Shown here one piece after another: positions 46,233 through 55,375 of a DNA stretch of 64,000 nucleotides (position 1 is its first letter; the number at the start of each line of letters is the position of its first letter). Source of the stretch: Magnetospirillum aberrantis SpK (GTDB taxonomy: Bacteria; Pseudomonadota; Alphaproteobacteria; Rhodospirillales; Magnetospirillaceae); contig NZ_JAAIYP010000033.1 of assembly GCF_011022235.1 (NCBI RefSeq), positions 28,003 through 92,002 on the forward strand, written 5' to 3'. A program made the translations under genes and the position numbers. Under the pieces are notes generated by a model, which was not told the origin of the DNA, made no database searches, and saw only the letters and a list, made by a program, of their open reading frames with translations.

Positions 46233-48164
46233 ATGATCGCACTTGATTATCTGCTGCTTCAGCAACCGCAGTGGGACACGGCCGCGATGCTGGTCCTTTA
46301 TGCGGCCCTGAGTCTGGGATTCGGGCGTCTTGCCGGCCGCGTTTCCATCGCAGAGGCCCTTGCGGTGGGATTCCTGGTGGTGGCCGGGGCCGCCGATCTG
46401 GCCATGTACACGAGTCGGGCGCTCAACCTGCCGATCAACCTGTTCCTTCTGCTCGCGTTGACCATGGCGACAACCATCGCCTGGCTGTTGCGCCGGCTGC
46501 TGCCCACATCGACCCGTTGGCGGTTCGACCCGATCTTTTTCGCGATGGTCGCCCTCCCGCTGCTCGCGGTGTGGATCGTTTCGATCGTCATGCCCGATCC
46601 CTCGGCGGGCCTGTCGTCGCATCACGGCTGGATTCCGCTATACGCCAAGGGATCGTTCGAGGCCGGACGGCTGCTGCGTGTCGAGGACATGCAGTTCGGC
46701 CAAGGCTACATGACGAGCATCTTCTATATCGGCGACCTCAACGGCCTGACCCTGCTTGCGGGGGCATTCACCACCGAAAGCTTTTATCCGGCGTATTTCG
46801 CGGGCGGTATCCTTGCCGGAATGTCCAGCATCCTCATCCTCGCCCATGCCTTACGCGACCACCGCATAGCCCTGGTTGCCTTCTGCCTGCTGACCCTGGC
46901 GTTCCTGCGCGTCGATGGCTTCTACCGTCTGGTACTGGCAAGCAATTGGGGCGACAAAATGCAGTTCCTGGTCGGCGCGACCATGTGCTTTTACATGGTA
47001 CGCGGCGGGCGCCTGCGCACCGCAGCCCTGGCGGCGGCGACCATCTCCACGTTCGTCGCTTTCCCGAGACCCTATGGCGGCCCCGAGAGCCTGATGGTCG
47101 TCGGCCTTGCGGCGGCGGCAGCGTGGTTCGTCGATCATGACCGCAAACCGGGTCCCTGGCTGATCGTCCTGGCCCTGCTGGCCGTGTTCTCGCTGCGCGA
47201 AGTGTGGTGCATCTTGGTGCCCCCCAGCCCCTATTATCCCGGCAGCACCCAGCTTGCGACGGCGCGCAGCCTGTTTACCCGCAGCGACATGCTGAATGAC
47301 CTAGGTCTGCTGACCGATAACCGCCTGGGCTTTCCGCAAGCGATCCGGGGAGCATGGGTTCTGGCCTTCGCCGCCCTGGCGCTGATGACGTTGCGCCGCC
47401 GCCACGCCCGCATTCGGGCCCTGATCGCCGGGGCTGCCCCCCTGGCGCTGTTCTTGCCGCCCATCGCTCTCGAAGTGGTGACGGGCTATCGCACTGGAGA
47501 CACCTACAGCAAGGTGTTCATTCTCGCACTGTTCGTCCAGTCCTGGTATCCCTGCTTGGTGATCAGCCGCCTCGTGCCGGCCCGGATCGCCCTGGAACGC
47601 TGGCAGCGCGGTGCTGCCCTGGCCGTCGGCCTTGCCGTGTTCGCGGCCGGAAGCTGGGCGGGAAGCCGGTGGTTCGCCACCCATCCCTTTGTCGGTGAAG
47701 GTGCGACTGACTATTTCGAGCACGTCTTCGCGTCTTATCGCGGCAACAATGCCGATTACGTCATGGCCCGCGCGTTGAAGAAAAACCTGGGAGACGACCT
47801 TTCCCGCGTAGCCGAGCGTCCCATCGTTTATTTCTACTATGAACCAGGCCTCGCCATCCGCCATTTCATCGGCGGCGATTTCATGACCGACTGGGATTTC
47901 TACAGCGACCCGATGGAACGTCTTGCGCAAGATTCCGCCTCGCTTGGCGAATTGGTCGCCAAGCTGGGCTATCCCAGCCTGTATTTCCCCTACGGTGACG
48001 GGATGTACTCCGGCTACCGCCCATTCGTCGTGAACAAGTTCAAGGCGGAACTCGCCGATCTACAAGGCCAGCCATGGGTGGAAGCGATCTTACGATCCGA
48101 CATGAATCCGCCTGGAACCTTCGTCCTGACCAGAAATCCCAACGACGCGGGCGCCAGCCAATGA
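46233..48164 (+). CDS. Polytopic membrane protein, GT-C-like, of the glycan cluster
   Basis: A 643-residue inner-membrane protein with some 10-12 hydrophobic helices spread over residues 10-480 and a soluble C-terminal domain of about 160 residues. The loop between early helices contains SSHHGWIPLYAKGSF, and conserved-looking aromatic/acidic residues occur in the large loops, as in lipid-linked-sugar (GT-C) glycosyltransferases. No defined family motif is recognised. Its stop overlaps the start of the next gene (ATGA at 48161), so it belongs to the sugar operon and may transfer or modify the finished sugar on the outer face. Confidence 0.6.
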   Translation: MIALDYLLLQQPQWDTAAMLVLYAALSLGFGRLAGRVSIAEALAVGFLVVAGAADLAMYTSRALNLPINLFLLLALTMATTIAWLLRRLLPTSTRWRFDPIFFAMVALPLLAVWIVSIVMPDPSAGLSSHHGWIPLYAKGSFEAGRLLRVEDMQFGQGYMTSIFYIGDLNGLTLLAGAFTTESFYPAYFAGGILAGMSSILILAHALRDHRIALVAFCLLTLAFLRVDGFYRLVLASNWGDKMQFLVGATMCFYMVRGGRLRTAALAAATISTFVAFPRPYGGPESLMVVGLAAAAAWFVDHDRKPGPWLIVLALLAVFSLREVWCILVPPSPYYPGSTQLATARSLFTRSDMLNDLGLLTDNRLGFPQAIRGAWVLAFAALALMTLRRRHARIRALIAGAAPLALFLPPIALEVVTGYRTGDTYSKVFILALFVQSWYPCLVISRLVPARIALERWQRGAALAVGLAVFAAGSWAGSRWFATHPFVGEGATDYFEHVFASYRGNNADYVMARALKKNLGDDLSRVAERPIVYFYYEPGLAIRHFIGGDFMTDWDFYSDPMERLAQDSASLGELVAKLGYPSLYFPYGDGMYSGYRPFVVNKFKAELADLQGQPWVEAILRSDMNPPGTFVLTRNPNDAGASQ

Positions 48165-49315
48165 TACCGATTGCCCGTCCAGTCGTCGGCGAGGAAGAGG
48201 CCGCCGCCGCGCGCGAAGCCATCCTGTCCGGCTGGTTGACGCAAGGGCCCCAGGTGGCGGCCTTCGAAGAGGAGTTCGGCCGGCTGACCGGCGCTCCCCA
48301 CGCCTGTGCGGTCTCAAGCTGCACGACAGCGCTGCATTTGGTGCTGGTGGCGCTGGGGATCGGCCCCGGAGACGAGGTGATCACGGCCAGCCATTCCTTC
48401 ATCGCCACGGCAAACGCTATCCGCTACACCGGGGCTCAGCCGGTTTTCGTCGATATCGAGCCATCGACCTTCAACCTTTCTCCGCCCCTGGTCGACGCGG
48501 CGGTGACCCCACGGACCAAGGCCATCATCGCCGTCCATCAGATGGGGATGCCCTGCGACCTGCGAGCCCTGGTCCCCATCTCCGAAACACGAGGCCTCCA
48601 TCTGATCGAGGATGCCGCTTGCGCCATTGGCAGCGAAATCCTCGACCCCGAGGGGTGGCGGCCCATCGGCGCGCCCCATGGCGTCGCCGCCTGCTTCTCG
48701 TTCCACCCGCGCAAGGTCATCACCACCGGGGACGGGGGCATGATCACTACTGCGGATGAAGACCTCGATGCCCGGCTGCGGTTGCTGCGGCAGCACGGAA
48801 TGAGCGTGCCCGATCGGGCACGCCATGATGCCCGCACGGTGATCTTCGAATCCTATGAGGAACTGGGGTTCAATTATCGCATGACCGATGTCCAGGCCGC
48901 CATCGGCCGCTGCCAATTGCACCGTCTGCCCGCGATTTTGGCGGAACGCCGCCGCCAGGCCGAAACCTATGGCCGGTTGCTGGCGGACATTCCGGGCTTG
49001 AGAGCGCCGATGGCGCCGGCCTGGGCTCGACCCAACTGGCAGAGCTATTGCGTGCGCCTGCCCCCTGGCGCCGACCAGATGACGGTCATGCAGGCCATGC
49101 TGGATGACGGAGTGGCGACCCGCCGCGGAATCATGAACATTCATCGTGAACCGGCCTATGCCGGCACGCCCCTGCCCCATCCCCTGGTGGAATCGGAAGC
49201 AGCCCAGGACCACGGCATCTTGTTGCCACTTTTCCCCGGTCTGTCCGACGACGAGCAGCTTCACGTGGTCCGTGCGCTGGTCAAGGCTTGCGCCGTTACG
49301 AAGGAAAATCGATGA
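48161..49315 (+). CDS. DegT/DnrJ/EryC1/StrS-family sugar aminotransferase
   Basis: A 384-residue PLP enzyme converting a keto-sugar nucleotide to an amino-sugar nucleotide. Its motifs are SSCTTALHLVLVALGIGPGD, IEDAACAIGSE and the PLP Lys185 in FSFHPRKVITTGDGG (HPRK rather than the more usual HxxK; Lys in the expected place). ATG 48161 overlaps the upstream stop; the next gene starts at 49312, also overlapping. Tight coupling and family membership place it in surface-sugar synthesis. Confidence 0.9.
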   Translation: MIPIARPVVGEEEAAAAREAILSGWLTQGPQVAAFEEEFGRLTGAPHACAVSSCTTALHLVLVALGIGPGDEVITASHSFIATANAIRYTGAQPVFVDIEPSTFNLSPPLVDAAVTPRTKAIIAVHQMGMPCDLRALVPISETRGLHLIEDAACAIGSEILDPEGWRPIGAPHGVAACFSFHPRKVITTGDGGMITTADEDLDARLRLLRQHGMSVPDRARHDARTVIFESYEELGFNYRMTDVQAAIGRCQLHRLPAILAERRRQAETYGRLLADIPGLRAPMAPAWARPNWQSYCVRLPPGADQMTVMQAMLDDGVATRRGIMNIHREPAYAGTPLPHPLVESEAAQDHGILLPLFPGLSDDEQLHVVRALVKACAVTKENR

Positions 49316-50310
49316 CACGCATTCTGGTCACCGGCGGCGCCGGTTTCATCGGTAGCCATTTGGTCGACCACTTGGTGGCCAAGGGGCACCGGGTCACGGT
49401 TCTCGATGACTTGTCCACCGGCAAGATGGAACACCTGGAGGATGCCCGCCGTAACGGCGACGTCAGGCTGGTGCGGGGGTCGGTACTAGACGCAGCGGCG
49501 CTTTCGCAGGCCATGACGGAATGCTGCGTCGTCTTCCATCTGGCGGTGCAATGCGTCCGCCGGTCGCTGGGCAACCCCATGGAAAGCCACGAGGTGAACG
49601 CTACCGGGACGTTGATGACACTCGAGGCTGCGCGCAAGCACAGGGTCACGCGCTTCATCTATTGCTCGTCGTCCGAGGTCTACGGCAACGCTTCGACGGG
49701 CCTGCTGTCGGAACGGGCAACCGTGTGCGCCCCCACCACCGTCTACGGAGCCGCCAAGCTGGCGGGGGAAAACTATGCCCTCGCCTACTGGCGCACCTAC
49801 GGAATGCCGACAGTGGTGGTCAGGCCGTTCAACGCCTATGGTCCACGGGAACACGATCAAGGGGATCTGGCCGAGGTCATTCCCCGCTTCGTGATCCGGG
49901 TGCGGAACGGCAAGGCCCCGGTGATCTTCGGCGACGGATCGGCCGGCCGGGATTTCACCTACGTCACCGAAACCGCTCGTGGCCTCGCCATGGCGGCGGC
50001 ATGCGACGCGCTGATCGGACGCGAGGTCAACATCGCGTTCGGCAGGATGGTCTCGATCCGCGAGGTCGCCCAGGCCGTGTGCCGTCTTTGCCAGCGCCCC
50101 GATCTACAGCCGGTGAATGCCGCCCCCCGCCCCGGCGATGTCAACGCCCTGCATGCCGACACGAGCCTTGCGCGGGACTTGCTGCGATTCACCGCCGAAA
50201 TCGGGTTCGAACAGGGGCTGGAGCGTTATGTCGACTGGTTTTCAACCAGATATCCAGATCCGTCCGGTTTGCTGGAGGACAAGCTCGAGAATTGGGTCAT
50301 GCCCGGCTGA
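49312..50310 (+). CDS. NAD-dependent epimerase/dehydratase (extended SDR)
   Basis: A 332-residue nucleotide-sugar enzyme. It has the Rossmann motif TGGAGFIGSH, the Ser-Tyr-Lys triad (YCSSSEVYG, then YGAAK), and RPFNAYGPREHDQGD near the sugar site. The group includes UDP-glucose 4-epimerase and UDP-glucuronate/GlcNAc dehydratase-type enzymes. ATG 49312 overlaps the aminotransferase stop. Its 3' end overlaps by 85 bp the end of the opposite-strand glycosyltransferase gene. Confidence 0.9.
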   Translation: MTRILVTGGAGFIGSHLVDHLVAKGHRVTVLDDLSTGKMEHLEDARRNGDVRLVRGSVLDAAALSQAMTECCVVFHLAVQCVRRSLGNPMESHEVNATGTLMTLEAARKHRVTRFIYCSSSEVYGNASTGLLSERATVCAPTTVYGAAKLAGENYALAYWRTYGMPTVVVRPFNAYGPREHDQGDLAEVIPRFVIRVRNGKAPVIFGDGSAGRDFTYVTETARGLAMAAACDALIGREVNIAFGRMVSIREVAQAVCRLCQRPDLQPVNAAPRPGDVNALHADTSLARDLLRFTAEIGFEQGLERYVDWFSTRYPDPSGLLEDKLENWVMPG

Positions 50311-51245
50311 TCGGGAGACGTGAACCCCAGGGCGGTGTCGACGATGTAGCGCGGCCGCTTGCGGGTTTCGTCGAGCCCGCGCCAAACGTATTCCCCCAAC
50401 ACGCCCAGCATGCACATCTGGACGCCGCTGACGATCAGCAAGGCCACCATCAGCGACGTCCAGCCTGGCACGTCGATTCCATCCGCCATCCAGCGAATGA
50501 CCACGATTGCGGCATAGGCCATGCCAAGGATGGCCGTAAGGACGCCGACCAGGGACATCGCCCGGATCGGCACGTAGCTGTAGCCGGTGAAGAAGTCGAG
50601 GGCGAATTTGAGCTTTTTGCCCAGCGTCCACTTACTGACGCCTGATTGACGCGCCTTGCGGTCGATCGGCACATAATCCATCTGGAATCCGGCCGTCGAC
50701 AGGAAACCGTCAAGGGTCAGGTTGCGTTCGGTGTAGGAACGCAGAACCTTGAGCGCCTTCGGCCCCAGCAGCATCATCGAACTGCCCGACGGCGGCAGGT
50801 TTCGGCTGACCATCAGGCGAGCCAACGCGAAAAAAACCGCGGAAAACAGCTTGCTGGACCAGGAATCCTCGCGACTGGCCCGCACAGCCCAAACCACTTG
50901 GACCTCTCCGACGCAGCGCGCCAACAGGGTGGACACCAACTCGGGCGGATCCTGAAGATCGCAGGCAAGGAACACCGCGTAATCGCCACTACAGGCGTCC
51001 ATCCCCGCACGCACCGCCATGTGCGCCCCCACATTGCTGACCAGCTTGAGAACCTTGACGCCGGGATGTTCCACCGCCAGCCGGCTCAGGTGGGAAAAGC
51101 TGTCATCACGGCTGCCGTCATCAACGAAGATGATCTCGGTTTCCCAGTCGGAAAGGTCGCGTCTCAGGCACTCGGACACCTTGGCATGGGCCTCGTGGAC
51201 CGCATCGCCCTCGTTGAACACGGGAATCACGACGGATAGCTTCAT
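50226..51245 (-). CDS. GtrB/DPM1-like family 2 glycosyltransferase
   Basis: A 339-residue polyprenyl-phosphate sugar transferase. The GT-A domain begins MKLSVVIPVFNEGDA and includes FVDDGSRDDS and the ACDLQDPPEL metal motif. Two C-terminal membrane helices follow (about 235-260 and 268-295). Such enzymes load a sugar onto undecaprenyl phosphate for transfer by GT-C proteins, which suits the polytopic protein at 46233. ATG 51245 begins the family start; a 12-codon upstream extension is rejected. It is the last gene of the leftward operon and overlaps the epimerase gene tail. Confidence 0.9.
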   Translation of the reverse strand: MKLSVVIPVFNEGDAVHEAHAKVSECLRRDLSDWETEIIFVDDGSRDDSFSHLSRLAVEHPGVKVLKLVSNVGAHMAVRAGMDACSGDYAVFLACDLQDPPELVSTLLARCVGEVQVVWAVRASREDSWSSKLFSAVFFALARLMVSRNLPPSGSSMMLLGPKALKVLRSYTERNLTLDGFLSTAGFQMDYVPIDRKARQSGVSKWTLGKKLKFALDFFTGYSYVPIRAMSLVGVLTAILGMAYAAIVVIRWMADGIDVPGWTSLMVALLIVSGVQMCMLGVLGEYVWRGLDETRKRPRYIVDTALGFTSPDQPGMTQFSSLSSSKPDGSGYLVENQST

Positions 51246-51246
51246 C

Positions 51247-52128
51247 TTAGGGCCTGTTGCCAATCGGGGGATCAAGATCAATCAGTTCCACCAGCCGCCC
51301 GTCCCCACACGCCACCATCGCCCTTTCGCCTCCCTCGGCGACCGAGACCAAGGTGGCCGGGAGTGTCGGTTGTGAAGGTTGGGAGATCAGGCGGCTGCGC
51401 GCCACCCTGCGGACCATGCCATCCAGCATGACGGAAGCCAGGGGCCACGGCGCCATGGCGCGAACCCGGCAATGTACCTTGGCCGCGTCCCACCGTAGAT
51501 CCAGCACGGCGTCGCCCTCACTCCGCTTGGCCTGCCAACTGGCAAGGTTCGGATCCTGCGGCACGCCCCGGAAGTTCCCGATGGCGACACGTTCGGCGAA
51601 GGCGGCGACCCCCGCCGGCACCAGCGACGTGGTAATCCGTTCGAGAACGTCGCCGGCGGTATCGTCAGCACCGATTGCGACCCGGCCCTGCCACAGGATG
51701 TCGCCGGTGTCGAAGCCCTGTTCCAGGCGGTGAAGAGTCAGGCCGGTCTCGGTCTCGCCGTTGGCGATGCACCACTCCACCGGCGTAGCACCACGATAGG
51801 CCGGCAGAAGCGAAGGATGAAGATTGGCCGCACCCGCAGCCGCCGTTTCGAAGAGAGATCGAGGAATGCGCCGATGATAGCCGCCGACCAGGATCGCGTC
51901 GGGCGCCAAGGCGGCAACATGGGATTCCAACGCCTGACCGCCCGCCTCATCGGTGGTCCAGGGCAAGCCATGCCTGTCGGCGATGGCGTGGGGCATCAGA
52001 TGGGATTTGGGACCATATCCGGCCCTTGTCACCACCAGACGGACATCCAGCGCACCATGGCCGAGAATTTCGGTTAGCACCGTGCCGCCAAACGTGTTGA
52101 TCGCGAAGAGAACAATGCCGGCAGCCAT
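51247..52128 (-). CDS. Formyltransferase-family protein (sugar N-formyltransferase-like)
   Basis: A 293-residue protein with the N10-formyl-THF-dependent transferase fold. The catalytic triad is complete: Asn102, His104 (NLHPSLLPAYRGATP) and Asp140 (HRLEQGFDTGDIL). It is shorter and more diverged than methionyl-tRNA formyltransferase, and its setting among amino-sugar genes favours N-formylation of an amino sugar nucleotide, as in ArnA, WlaRD or VioF. It overlaps no neighbour but sits 1 bp from the glycosyltransferase start. The exact sugar is unknown. Confidence 0.85.
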   Translation of the reverse strand: MAAGIVLFAINTFGGTVLTEILGHGALDVRLVVTRAGYGPKSHLMPHAIADRHGLPWTTDEAGGQALESHVAALAPDAILVGGYHRRIPRSLFETAAAGAANLHPSLLPAYRGATPVEWCIANGETETGLTLHRLEQGFDTGDILWQGRVAIGADDTAGDVLERITTSLVPAGVAAFAERVAIGNFRGVPQDPNLASWQAKRSEGDAVLDLRWDAAKVHCRVRAMAPWPLASVMLDGMVRRVARSRLISQPSQPTLPATLVSVAEGGERAMVACGDGRLVELIDLDPPIGNRP

Positions 52129-52201
52129 GGAACCTGGATCGTCAACCGAAGCGGCGGCATTCTAGACCACATGCCTTGACCGTGCCATCCGCTATGTTTG
52201 G

Positions 52202-53269
52202 TCAAAGCCTGTCGAAGGGATAAACGAAATAGCCGGGAAAGGCCTGGGAAAGGCCCAGCCGGCCAAGCTCGACGAAGCGGGCCGGCGGACGCCGCGTGAG
52301 GATACGGATGCAATAGGACTTTTCGCACGCGTTCCAGCGTTGCTTGAACCGATAGACCCCTCCTTCGCGTGATGGCGAGCTTTCCCAATTCCAGAACGTC
52401 TTGCCATTGGTGCGGGCATCAGCGACGGCACGGTCGATCAGCAGCGCCCCCGGCTGCAACGCTCGCGCTTCGGCCAGGGTGCAGGGCATGTAGTAGCTGA
52501 CACAGCGCGGCCCCCACAGCACCATCAATCCGGCGACCATCCTGTCATCGTGCATGGCGAAGTACAGGCGCACCGGCCCCTCGGGGTGCGCATGGCGCGC
52601 AAGTGCCTCAAGGGCCGCGAACGGCTTGAGGGGGATGCCGGCCTCGGCGCAATTGGTTTCGTAAAGGCGGAAGAATTCGCGCAAGTGGTCAGGGTCAGCT
52701 TCCTCGACGACGGTCACCCCCAGGCTTTCCGCTCTGCGGATGTCATAGCGCAGGCTTTTCGACCAGGGAGTCCCGTCCAGCGTCGTGACCTGCGAGAACC
52801 GCTCGACCGTGATGCGGTCCTCCATGGCCGCCACTGTCTCGGCACCGTTCCGGTCCTCAAGCGGGCCGCAGATAGTCAAGGCGAGCGGGTCGGGAAGTTC
52901 ATCCAGCATGGCGACCGCCGCCCGGATCAGGGCGGGAACCGCCCAGCCGGCTTCGCCGGCCGCACAAAGAACGCCGCCATTCGGCCCGAAAAAAGGAAGC
53001 GAGCAGAGAACGCTGCCAGCAGCGGCGGTGCGGCGAAAAGCCGGCAGAACCGCCTTCAGACAACCGTCGCGCCAAGCCCCCAGGCTGGCGGGGACGCCCA
53101 CGTCGATCGCGACCAACATGTCTCGATAGAACGGGTAATGATATGCGAGAACCGCCAGCGGCTCCCTTTCACCCAATTCGTCGAGAAAGGCGCCGAGAAC
53201 GCCGTCATCGGTGGCCGATAGCGGCCGGACGACCACATCGCCGGTCACCCACTCAGCCCTCCCCACCAT
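52202..53269 (-). CDS. FemAB/GNAT-type acyltransferase-like protein
   Basis: A 355-residue soluble protein. The layout resembles the FemAB/BioF2 double-GNAT fold: SLPFFGPNGGVL at about residue 90, a basic SLRYDIRRAES at about 170, then RLYFAMHDDRMVAGLMVLWGPRCVSYY and GALLIDRAV, with RFKQRWNACE near the end. Such proteins transfer amino acids or acyl groups onto peptidoglycan or sugars. It overlaps the aminotransferase gene by 17 bp and belongs to the glycan operon. An aminoacyl or acyl decoration of the sugar is plausible but unproven. Confidence 0.72.
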   Translation of the reverse strand: MVGRAEWVTGDVVVRPLSATDDGVLGAFLDELGEREPLAVLAYHYPFYRDMLVAIDVGVPASLGAWRDGCLKAVLPAFRRTAAAGSVLCSLPFFGPNGGVLCAAGEAGWAVPALIRAAVAMLDELPDPLALTICGPLEDRNGAETVAAMEDRITVERFSQVTTLDGTPWSKSLRYDIRRAESLGVTVVEEADPDHLREFFRLYETNCAEAGIPLKPFAALEALARHAHPEGPVRLYFAMHDDRMVAGLMVLWGPRCVSYYMPCTLAEARALQPGALLIDRAVADARTNGKTFWNWESSPSREGGVYRFKQRWNACEKSYCIRILTRRPPARFVELGRLGLSQAFPGYFVYPFDRL

Positions 53270-54356
53270 CGACCGCCCTGATCACCGCGCGGCATACCTC
53301 TTCCACCTGACCGTCTTCCAGTTCCGGGAACATGGGCAGCGACAGGGTCTCCGCGGCGATGCGCTCCGACACCGGAAAATCACCCGCCCTGTAGCCCAGG
53401 CCGGCATAAGCCGGCTGAAGGTGGACCGGAACCGGATAGTGGATGCCGGTACCGATGCCGGCCTGATCCAATTCCGCACGGACACGGTCGCGATCGACGA
53501 CGCGCACCGCGTAGACGTGGTAAACGTGCCGACAATGGTCGGGCGGACTTGGACGCCGGATAGCGCCCAGATTGCGGTCATAGCCCGCCGCCGCCCGCCG
53601 CCGCCCCTCGGTCCAGTCCTCGATATGCCGCAGCTTGACACCCAGGATGGCGCCCTGGATGCCGTCCATGCGGTAGTTGAAGCCCTGGAACAGGTGTTCG
53701 TATTTCCGAACCTGCCCCCAATCCCGCAGAACCCGGACCCGTTCGGCCAAGGCGGGATCGTCGGTCACGACCGCTCCGCCTTCGCCACAGGCTCCCAGGT
53801 TCTTGCCCGGATAGAAACTGAAGCAGCCCAGCCGTCCCATCGAGCCAGCCCGCTTTTCCCGATACTCAGCCCCGTGGGCCTGGGCGGCATCCTCGATCAC
53901 AGCGATGCCCCGGCGGGCAGCTATGGCGAGGATGGGTTCCATGTCAGCCATCAGGCCATGCAGATGAACCGGCAGGATCGCCTTCGTTCGCGGCGTGATC
54001 GCGGTCTCAAGCTGGGCGGCATCCATGGTCCAGGTGGATTCGTCCACATCAACGAAGACCGGTCGGGCTCCGGCGTAAAGAATGGCGGCAACAGTCGCCA
54101 CGAAGGTCATGGGAACGGTGATCACCTCGTCACCGGGTTCGACCCCAGCGGCAAGCAACGCCAAATGCAATGCCGCCGTGCCCGAACTGACGGCAACCGC
54201 ATGCTCGGTCCGGCAGTAGCGCGCGAAATCGCCCTCGAACCGCTGGACCGCCGGCCCCAGGATGAACTGCCCGCTATCCAGAACGCCCTTCACTGCGGCC
54301 TCGATGTCGTCGCGGACTTGGTCATACTGCCGCCGCAGGTCGAGAAACGGTATCAT
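53253..54356 (-). CDS. DegT/DnrJ/EryC1/StrS aminotransferase (WbpE-like)
   Basis: A 367-residue PLP-dependent sugar aminotransferase. It has SSGTAALHLALLAAGVEPGD, VIEDAAQAHGAEY, and PLP Lys185 in CFSFYPGKNLGACGEGG, with NYRMDGIQGAIL. The start MIPFLDLRRQYDQV and the following Gfo/Idh and acetyltransferase neighbours mirror the Pseudomonas WbpB-WbpE-WbpD set, which makes UDP-2,3-diacetamido-2,3-dideoxy-glucuronate. ATG 54356 overlaps the preceding gene's stop (54353) by 4 bp. Confidence 0.9.
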   Translation of the reverse strand: MIPFLDLRRQYDQVRDDIEAAVKGVLDSGQFILGPAVQRFEGDFARYCRTEHAVAVSSGTAALHLALLAAGVEPGDEVITVPMTFVATVAAILYAGARPVFVDVDESTWTMDAAQLETAITPRTKAILPVHLHGLMADMEPILAIAARRGIAVIEDAAQAHGAEYREKRAGSMGRLGCFSFYPGKNLGACGEGGAVVTDDPALAERVRVLRDWGQVRKYEHLFQGFNYRMDGIQGAILGVKLRHIEDWTEGRRRAAAGYDRNLGAIRRPSPPDHCRHVYHVYAVRVVDRDRVRAELDQAGIGTGIHYPVPVHLQPAYAGLGYRAGDFPVSERIAAETLSLPMFPELEDGQVEEVCRAVIRAVDGGEG

Positions 54357-55375
54357 TTCCCCGTCCTTTCGCTCAGGGCTACCGGCCGGCCGCGCTCCCG
54401 CATGGACAGGCTGGCGGCCTCCAGGATCTCGACCACCCGCTGGCCCATGGCTCCGTCGGTTTCCGGGCGCTGCCGGTTCTCGATACAATCGAGGAAGTGA
54501 TCAGTTTCCCGCCTCAGCGCCTCGACGGAATCGAGATTCGGCGCCCACATGTCGCCGACCCGATAGCCGATCAGCATCTTGTAAATCTCCTCATCCTGCT
54601 CTGCGACGGTGATCCCCTTGTCGTAGATCTTGATCTTTTCGCTGGGTTCGAGGTCGTCGTAGACAATCATCTTCTTCGAACCGCCGATTAACGTTCGGCG
54701 GATCTTGACCGGCGCCAGCCAGTTGGCGTTGACATGCGCGACCGTCTCGTCGTCGAAGAACAGAGTCAGGAAGGCGAGGTTGGCGGGGCTGCCCGTCACA
54801 TGGGACACCCCGCTGGCGGACACCGCCACGGGATGACGACCCAGGACGTATTCGATGATGGACAGATCGTGCACCGCCAGATCCCACAACACGTCCACAT
54901 CGTGCTGGAAAAGCCCAAGGTTCACGCGCACCGAATCATAATAGTAGACCTGCCCCAGGTCTCCGTTTTGAACCAACTCGCGGATTTTCCGCACCGCACC
55001 GGTATAGACGAAGGTGTGATCCACCATCAGCACCAGACCGCGTCGTGTCGCCTCTTCGATCAGGCGGGCACATTGGACCGAAGTCGCGGCCATCGGCTTC
55101 TCGATCAGCACATGCTTGCCAGCCTCGAGCGCCGCCAGCGCCAACTCGTAATGGGAACTGACCGGAGTGGCAATCACCACGGCATCGATGTCCGACGTCA
55201 ACATGGTCGCCACGTCGGTAGTGGTTTGCGCCGTGGGTGCGAATCGAGTCGCCCGTGCCAGCTTGGCCGGATCCAGATCGCAGACCATCGCAACCGCTGA
55301 GCGGTCATTGTCATGGAAGTTCCGAATCAGGTTCGGCCCCCAATAGCCGCAGCCGATCACGCCGATCCTTATCAC
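54353..55375 (-). CDS. Gfo/Idh/MocA-family oxidoreductase (WbpB-like)
   Basis: A 340-residue NAD-dependent sugar oxidoreductase. N-terminal Rossmann motif GVIGCGYWGPNLIRN, then VVIATPVSSHYE and the active-site Lys in IEKPMAA. By analogy with WbpB it would oxidise the 3-hydroxyl of UDP-GlcNAcA to the 3-keto form before transamination. The start is taken as GTG 55375, overlapping the upstream stop by 4 bp, with AAGGAAG as ribosome-binding site; the protein family starts exactly here. No WbpA-like 6-dehydrogenase gene is present. Confidence 0.9.
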   Translation of the reverse strand: MIRIGVIGCGYWGPNLIRNFHDNDRSAVAMVCDLDPAKLARATRFAPTAQTTTDVATMLTSDIDAVVIATPVSSHYELALAALEAGKHVLIEKPMAATSVQCARLIEEATRRGLVLMVDHTFVYTGAVRKIRELVQNGDLGQVYYYDSVRVNLGLFQHDVDVLWDLAVHDLSIIEYVLGRHPVAVSASGVSHVTGSPANLAFLTLFFDDETVAHVNANWLAPVKIRRTLIGGSKKMIVYDDLEPSEKIKIYDKGITVAEQDEEIYKMLIGYRVGDMWAPNLDSVEALRRETDHFLDCIENRQRPETDGAMGQRVVEILEAASLSMRERGRPVALSERTGK

